From Elusimicrobiota bacterium (GTDB taxonomy: Bacteria; Elusimicrobiota; UBA5214; JBBAAG01): a stretch of 8,625 bases of DNA. Of this stretch, positions 6,801 through 8,625 are shown in pieces. The notes under the pieces were generated by a model that was given only the letters and a program-made list of their open reading frames with translations, had not been told where the DNA came from and did no database searches. Position numbers and translations under genes: made by a program. Position 1 is the first letter of the stretch; every line of letters begins with the position of its first letter. Location: contig JBBAAG010000105.1 in the NCBI GenBank assembly GCA_041658405.1, positions 1 through 8,625 of the forward strand. Reading direction: 5' to 3'.

Positions 6801-8625
6801 TAAAGATGAAGAGTTTACTTATGACGATTTTGGCAATCTCACAGAACATATTAACGCAAATGATGAAGGTAAGAAAACATTTAAGTATACCTACCACAAC
6901 CAGCTTGAAGAATCTGAAGATGAAGAATATAATAAAGTAGTGTATATATACGACGCAAACGGCAATCGTACACAAACTACGGATGCCAAAGGGAACATTA
7001 CAACGTTTACGTACGACAATCTTGATCGGTTGACGGCAATAACCGCGCCGTATGCGATAGTAACTTCCTATGAATATGATGACGACGGTAACCGTAAATC
7101 TGTGACTGATCCAAATGGACACAAGACGTTGTATAATTATGACAATATGAATCGGTTAACCAGTGTTGTTGACGCTATGGGTAATACTATGAGTTACGGA
7201 TACGACGAAGCGGGTAACCGCACAACAATTACTGACGCGCGGGGTAGTACTACAACGTATGTATATGACGATTTGAACCGTACAAGTGAAATACATTACC
7301 CCAACGGCGGGCATTCGCATTATTATTATGATAAAGTTGGTAATACCGAAAAGATAATTGATGCAAACGGGTATGCATTAGAATATGGTTACAATAATAT
7401 ATATCAGGTAGAAACAATTACGGATGAAGAGAATCATACCGCACAGTTTACTTACGACGAAGTGGGTAACCTTGAGTCTAAAACAGATGCTAACGGTAAC
7501 ACTATTCAATACACATACTATCCGCGTAACTGGGTGAAAGAAGAAAAACATCCGGGTACAACGTTGAAGGTAACAGAGTACCAGTACGATAACGTTGGTA
7601 ACCTAAAGAAAGTTATTGACCCATTAGGGAAGACAGTGGAGTATGCGTACTACACAAACGGGTGGAAAAAAAGTGTTACTGACGCGAACACGAATACTAC
7701 AAATTATGACTATGACGCTAATGGCAACCTCCGCCATGTTGTGACACCGAAATCACAAACTATTGAGTACCAGTATGATAATCTTAACCGCAGGACCATG
7801 GAGATTGATGAAATAGGTAACGATATTTTGTATGGGTACGACGCTGCGGGGAATGTTATATCACGAACAAATGGGACCGATGTTGTTGTATCCACATACA
7901 ACGCAGTTAACCGGTTAGTACGAAAGACGTATCCTGATAATACAACAGTTGAGTACGGGTACGATGCTAACTATAACCTTATCACCGCAATTACCCCGGA
8001 TGTTGAAACACGGTATGAGTACAACACCCTTGACCGCCTGACGGTGGTAAAACAAAAGTTTCTTACCGGCGTACCGGAACCCGTGGAGTATACTGTCGCG
8101 CATGAGTACGACTTGGTGGGCAATCGTACACGTGTGGTGTACCCGGGTGGAACGAAAGACACACTGTTTGCGTACAACACTCTCAACCGCATGGAGAGCC
8201 TGACAGATGATGACGCAGGGACAATCAATTTTTCGTATGATCCTGTAGGTAACAGTACCAGCGTGGTATATCCCAACGGTATCACCGCGCAGTACGCGTA
8301 CAACACAAACAACTGGCTTGAGCGTATAGACTATAACACCTCAAACATTCCGTATCAACACTATACGTACAACAACGCAGGGATGAAAACGTTGATGAGC
8401 GACCCTGATGGCGATACAGAGTATGGTTATGACAATTTGTACCAGCTAACACAAGTAACGTATCCCGGAGGGAGACAGCAGAAGTATGAGTACGACGATA
8501 TAGGAAACCGTACAAAATATACCGACTGGTCGGGAACGATGACATACCAGTACAACAATGCAAACATGTTGACCTCATACGGGGTTATACTAAACACCGG
8601 TACTGTTACAGGGAATTATGATATC
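3859..8625 (+). CDS. Giant secreted RHS/YD-repeat protein with N-terminal PQQ-like beta-propeller (3' partial)
   Basis: I translated this frame by hand: it is uninterrupted from TTG 3859 to the window end (1,589 codons, no stop). Domains in order: signal peptide 1-26 ('LVLSFALLIVYQSVCSA'); a short GG-type module 27-75; about eight PQQ-like propeller blades, roughly 134-470; a linker 475-525 rich in Arg/Ser/Thr; DUF6531, the RHS entry domain, 526-600 ('TGNLYYYVTDLSLPGKGLPL', 'FTRSYNS', 'GPFGYGWAHPFDTRV', 'LFRGDAAEINF'); then YD/RHS repeats from about 625 to the end, with 14 exact YDxxGN motifs. RHS proteins form a hollow beta-shell that in toxins encloses a C-terminal effector. The RHS core-ending motif (DPxGL) and any variable C-terminal domain are not reached, so toxin, adhesin or structural roles cannot be separated. 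It is secreted by signal peptide, unlike T6SS-type RHS proteins, and is the last visible gene of the cluster. Confidence 0.93.
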   Translation, partial: MKKHCSVLKLVLSFALLIVYQSVCSAEYEIDAVLSGFGRATANTSYQSIVLLGGQEVIGSSVTSTYDLGIGHIYHLPLAATTYYEPPVPGSTPYWPSAYGNNTNTCITSLVSGPQREAILSTGTITDTGEIIVPPVVDSRGVVFISVETTLKMYDPETGIVYDYYGFADNIVSVSIGNSDELYVLTDNYRIYKFVDGVIVWVSATYNALSPLALGYTSSNEIYAINNNTVIAFSMADGRESWALDVTDNLGSENLQTYSPTLGREADNRLYISGDRRVVAVDIDTHYFVWATSACEYMDERVQLKYSPSVDSNGNIYSVIEGQSAYMWEPGLPHNYVSKINLSGTRVWSKDYGSTLPVSIPAMISNEKACVVTDYGLDALNTLDGSTTWQYVLSINIPVYGEEHIAVDKDGIVFVWSEDPGMIYAINGNNGFRVWNQPFFFPSTTATFIPVLSQGGVLHIVSTDGKLANFSHRELPQIKRPDGSNTGRSSRTEYVNGIKRRGNVRPISTPMTGDIKETANSFNSMNTVTGNLYYYVTDLSLPGKGLPLHFTRSYNSMMNFYGPFGYGWAHPFDTRVRFEQSDGSWTLFRGDAAEINFVYNNEDGYFYPPKGTTTKLQWDTENNIVNLYEMNGIRYEYNAQNCALQHIIDPYGNTVSFEYLPGYPDKLCKIIDTAGREIQIEYNDDLLINLMVDPLGRGTTYSYENTLLTRVDYPGGLTAEYLYDNNHRLISHNDKKYANKRFAIRQYEYDSNNRVVRQDGPVYDEISDTCYISYDDTYRKNTFTNSRGKSTVIEYDSSGRVVYITNAVNQVKSFIWDENNDNTYMTDYGNDTYGYTYYDDGNIHTITTPVGSVSYTYTEDYKKVETFTDERNKLYTYTYDTFGNLKTVTDPELNTSSYTYNASGQLVSYVDANGNSTSYGYDTWGNRTTVTNAEGKTTRYCFDILGRSTGTVDALERLTKYVLDPEGTDRVKQIIYVSDGSKDEEFTYDDFGNLTEHINANDEGKKTFKYTYHNQLEESEDEEYNKVVYIYDANGNRTQTTDAKGNITTFTYDNLDRLTAITAPYAIVTSYEYDDDGNRKSVTDPNGHKTLYNYDNMNRLTSVVDAMGNTMSYGYDEAGNRTTITDARGSTTTYVYDDLNRTSEIHYPNGGHSHYYYDKVGNTEKIIDANGYALEYGYNNIYQVETITDEENHTAQFTYDEVGNLESKTDANGNTIQYTYYPRNWVKEEKHPGTTLKVTEYQYDNVGNLKKVIDPLGKTVEYAYYTNGWKKSVTDANTNTTNYDYDANGNLRHVVTPKSQTIEYQYDNLNRRTMEIDEIGNDILYGYDAAGNVISRTNGTDVVVSTYNAVNRLVRKTYPDNTTVEYGYDANYNLITAITPDVETRYEYNTLDRLTVVKQKFLTGVPEPVEYTVAHEYDLVGNRTRVVYPGGTKDTLFAYNTLNRMESLTDDDAGTINFSYDPVGNSTSVVYPNGITAQYAYNTNNWLERIDYNTSNIPYQHYTYNNAGMKTLMSDPDGDTEYGYDNLYQLTQVTYPGGRQQKYEYDDIGNRTKYTDWSGTMTYQYNNANMLTSYGVILNTGTVTGNYDI
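4258..5268 (+). other. PQQ-like beta-propeller region of the RHS protein, about eight blades
   Basis: Repeats of 36-51 residues begin near residues 134, 170, 208, 255, 304, 355, 398 and 446. Many share the pattern (S/P)-P-x-hydrophobic, then 'D-x-x-G-x-hydrophobic-Y/F-hydrophobic', then 'hydrophobic-A-x-D/N-x-x-(D/N)-G-x-x-x-W'. Examples are 'PPVVDSRGVVFISV', 'YSPTLGREADNRLYISG', 'YSPSVDSNGNIYSV', and the Trp-ending hairpins 'ADGRESW', 'LSGTRVW', 'LDGSTTW' and 'NNGFRVW'. These are the tryptophan-docking-type blades of PQQ-like propellers. The use is probably structural; nothing indicates a quinone cofactor or enzyme activity. The blade count is by eye and could be seven or eight. Confidence 0.75.
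5731..8580 (+). repeat. YD/RHS repeat array at the protein level
   Basis: Tandem repeats of about 21 residues with consensus Y-x-Y-D-x-x-G-N/R-hydrophobic-x-x-hydrophobic-T-D-x-x-G-x-T-x-x. Fourteen copies have exact YDxxGN (for example YDTWGN, YDEAGN, YDKVGN, YDPVGN, YDDIGN). These are interspersed with a second flavour in which Gly-Asn is replaced by Asp/Asn-Arg (YDNLDR, YDNMNR, YDDLNR, YNTLDR, YNAVNR). The spacing is protein-level; copies of the same motif use different synonymous codons, so this is not a recent DNA tandem duplication. YD repeats wind into a spiralling beta-shell in known RHS, TcC and teneurin structures. The array is still running at the window end. Confidence 0.92.

Noticed and set aside
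5055..8578. Several open frames of 60-130 codons on the minus strand opposite the RHS gene
   Set aside because: They lie antisense to an uninterrupted 1,589-codon frame with clear domains. Their translations are low-complexity mirror images of the YD repeats, with no ribosome sites or recognisable domains.
5731..8580. CRISPR array or DNA-level tandem repeat
   Set aside because: The periodicity is at the protein level with diverse synonymous codons; there are no identical DNA repeats separated by unique spacers.

Overview
The window is a densely coding, single-strand segment of moderate GC content (low to mid 40s percent by eye). It comes from a diderm bacterium that builds many secreted and outer-membrane proteins. 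Three features point to a lineage with type IX-like surface export: a PorV/PorQ-type (UPF0164) outer-membrane protein, a type A/FlgD-like C-terminal sorting domain ending in KKLAVIR, and a secreted protein with the 'MNYQGRL' N-terminal domain. The overall style recalls Elusimicrobiota or related candidate phyla. That placement is an impression from protein style, not a measured phylogeny.

Layout: five genes, all on the + strand, with gaps of 12 to 36 bases, so they probably form one transcription unit. (1) Bases 1-795 are the 3' end of a secreted protein with a carbohydrate-binding-like beta-sandwich and a C-terminal sorting domain. (2) Bases 808-1755 encode a PorV/PorQ-family beta-barrel. 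(3) Bases 1792-2517 encode a LolA-like periplasmic protein. (4) Bases 2533-3834 encode a secreted fibre-like protein with a phage tail-collar domain and three His-x-His pairs. (5) Bases 3859-8625 hold a very large open frame that runs off the window: a signal peptide, a short GG-type module, about eight PQQ-like propeller blades, a DUF6531 (RHS entry) domain, and then nearly 1,000 residues of YD/RHS repeats.

How the genes may work together (inference): every product carries an export signal, apart from gene 1, whose N-terminus is cut off but whose C-terminus is a sorting domain. The set looks like an envelope or surface module, with an outer-membrane shuttle or anchor (PorV), a LolA-fold protein for envelope trafficking, and three large surface proteins as possible cargo. 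The propeller-then-YD-shell order in gene 5 parallels TcB/TcC toxin cocoons and eukaryotic teneurins. Its decisive C-terminal end (RHS core motif, possible toxin tip or sorting signal) lies beyond base 8625.

No RNA genes, CRISPR arrays, insertion sequences, convincing terminators or promoters were found. No stretch over 300 bases lacks a gene. The only non-coding gaps are at 796-807, 1756-1791, 2518-2532 and 3835-3858, and each mainly holds a ribosome binding site.
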